Under the pieces are notes generated by a model. The model did no database searches and was not told where the DNA came from. It saw only the letters and a list, made by a program, of their open reading frames with translations. A stretch of 7,075 nucleotides of DNA from an uncultured Eubacteriales bacterium (GTDB taxonomy: Bacteria > Bacillota > Clostridia > Monoglobales > Firm-18), in NCBI GenBank assembly GCA_905210885.1, contig CAJLYO010000084.1, forward strand, positions 1 to 7,075, given 5' to 3'. This document shows, one piece after another, positions 6,986-7,075 of this stretch (the first letter of the stretch is position 1; every line of letters starts with the position of its first letter). A program made the translations under genes and the position numbers.

Positions 6986-7075
6986 TTATTTTGCTGTTGT
7001 TTCAGCAGTTTCTGTTGTCGTTTCAGCGACAGTTTCTGTTTCGGAAGCTGCTGCCTCTTCTGCACTTTCGCTGGC
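6986..7075 (-). CDS. C-terminal tail of an unidentified Ala/Glu/Thr-rich protein (partial)
   Basis: From the window edge 29 codons run open to TAA (6988-6986), with a second in-frame stop TAG directly after. The residues are almost only Ala, Glu, Thr and Ser, ending in ETAETTAK. This is a low-complexity acidic tail of the kind found at the end of many Clostridia proteins, so the product cannot be named. It is in a different frame from the GH20-like fragment and overlaps the open region of that frame, meaning two unrelated coding ends meet here with no intergenic DNA. Confidence 0.55.
   Translation of the reverse strand, partial: ASESAEEAAASETETVAETTTETAETTAK
6995..7039 (-). repeat. Imperfect tandem repeat, 24 + 21 bp, in the acidic tail
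   Basis: On the minus strand, unit 1 (7039-7016) encodes TETVAETT and unit 2 (7015-6995) encodes TETAETT. They differ by one in-frame 3-bp gap and one base (ACG versus ACA). The repeat keeps the reading frame of the acidic tail and ends a few bases before its stop, beside the point where the GH20-like sequence starts. Repeats of this kind can expand or contract and may mark a recombination or assembly weak point. Confidence 0.7.

Overview
The window looks like chromosomal DNA from an anaerobic, low-to-moderate-GC Bacillota (Clostridia-type) bacterium, probably a glycan-degrading gut or rumen organism. This rests on strong GGAGG-type ribosome binding sites, AT-rich intergenic DNA, a typical Gram-positive signal peptide and the set of glycan genes. 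No marker gene fixes the taxon. There are no rRNA, tRNA, CRISPR or insertion-sequence features.

Layout: On the + strand, positions 23-1261 encode a complete L-rhamnose isomerase (rhaA). It converges on a minus-strand carbohydrate locus, and a GC-rich hairpin at 1269-1298 serves both directions. In transcription order, the minus strand carries: the last 29 codons of an unidentified Ala/Glu/Thr-rich protein (7075-6986); a GH20-like glycosidase fragment whose 5' part is missing (6914-6234, with coding similarity running up to about 6992); a complete GH31 glycosidase of the MYORG-like clade (6256-4739); a secreted protein with two LamG-like domains (4736-3099); a 24-codon remnant of the C-terminus of an AraC-family regulator (3096-3022); two 12-bp direct repeats exactly 21 bp apart (2994-3026); a sigma-A-type promoter; and a complete, signal-less GH110-like beta-helix enzyme (2931-1297).

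Working together: the GH20-like fragment, GH31 gene and LamG gene are tightly packed (23-bp overlap, then a 2-bp gap) and probably form one transcript. The GH110-like gene has its own promoter. The two intact hydrolases belong to families with alpha-galactosidase members (GH110, and MYORG within GH31). Both lack export signals, whereas the LamG protein is exported. The simplest reading is surface or extracellular glycan binding, followed by uptake and cytoplasmic hydrolysis of alpha-galactosides, with L-rhamnose catabolism encoded next door. Substrate assignments are inference.

The most unusual feature is that the intact two-gene block is bordered on both sides by broken genes. On its 3' side is an AraC-family C-terminus cut off at the LamG gene's stop codon. 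On its 5' side is a GH20-like gene that has lost its catalytic half and abuts an unrelated protein's C-terminus. Either the locus was rearranged by recombination or the contig is chimeric, and read mapping would decide.
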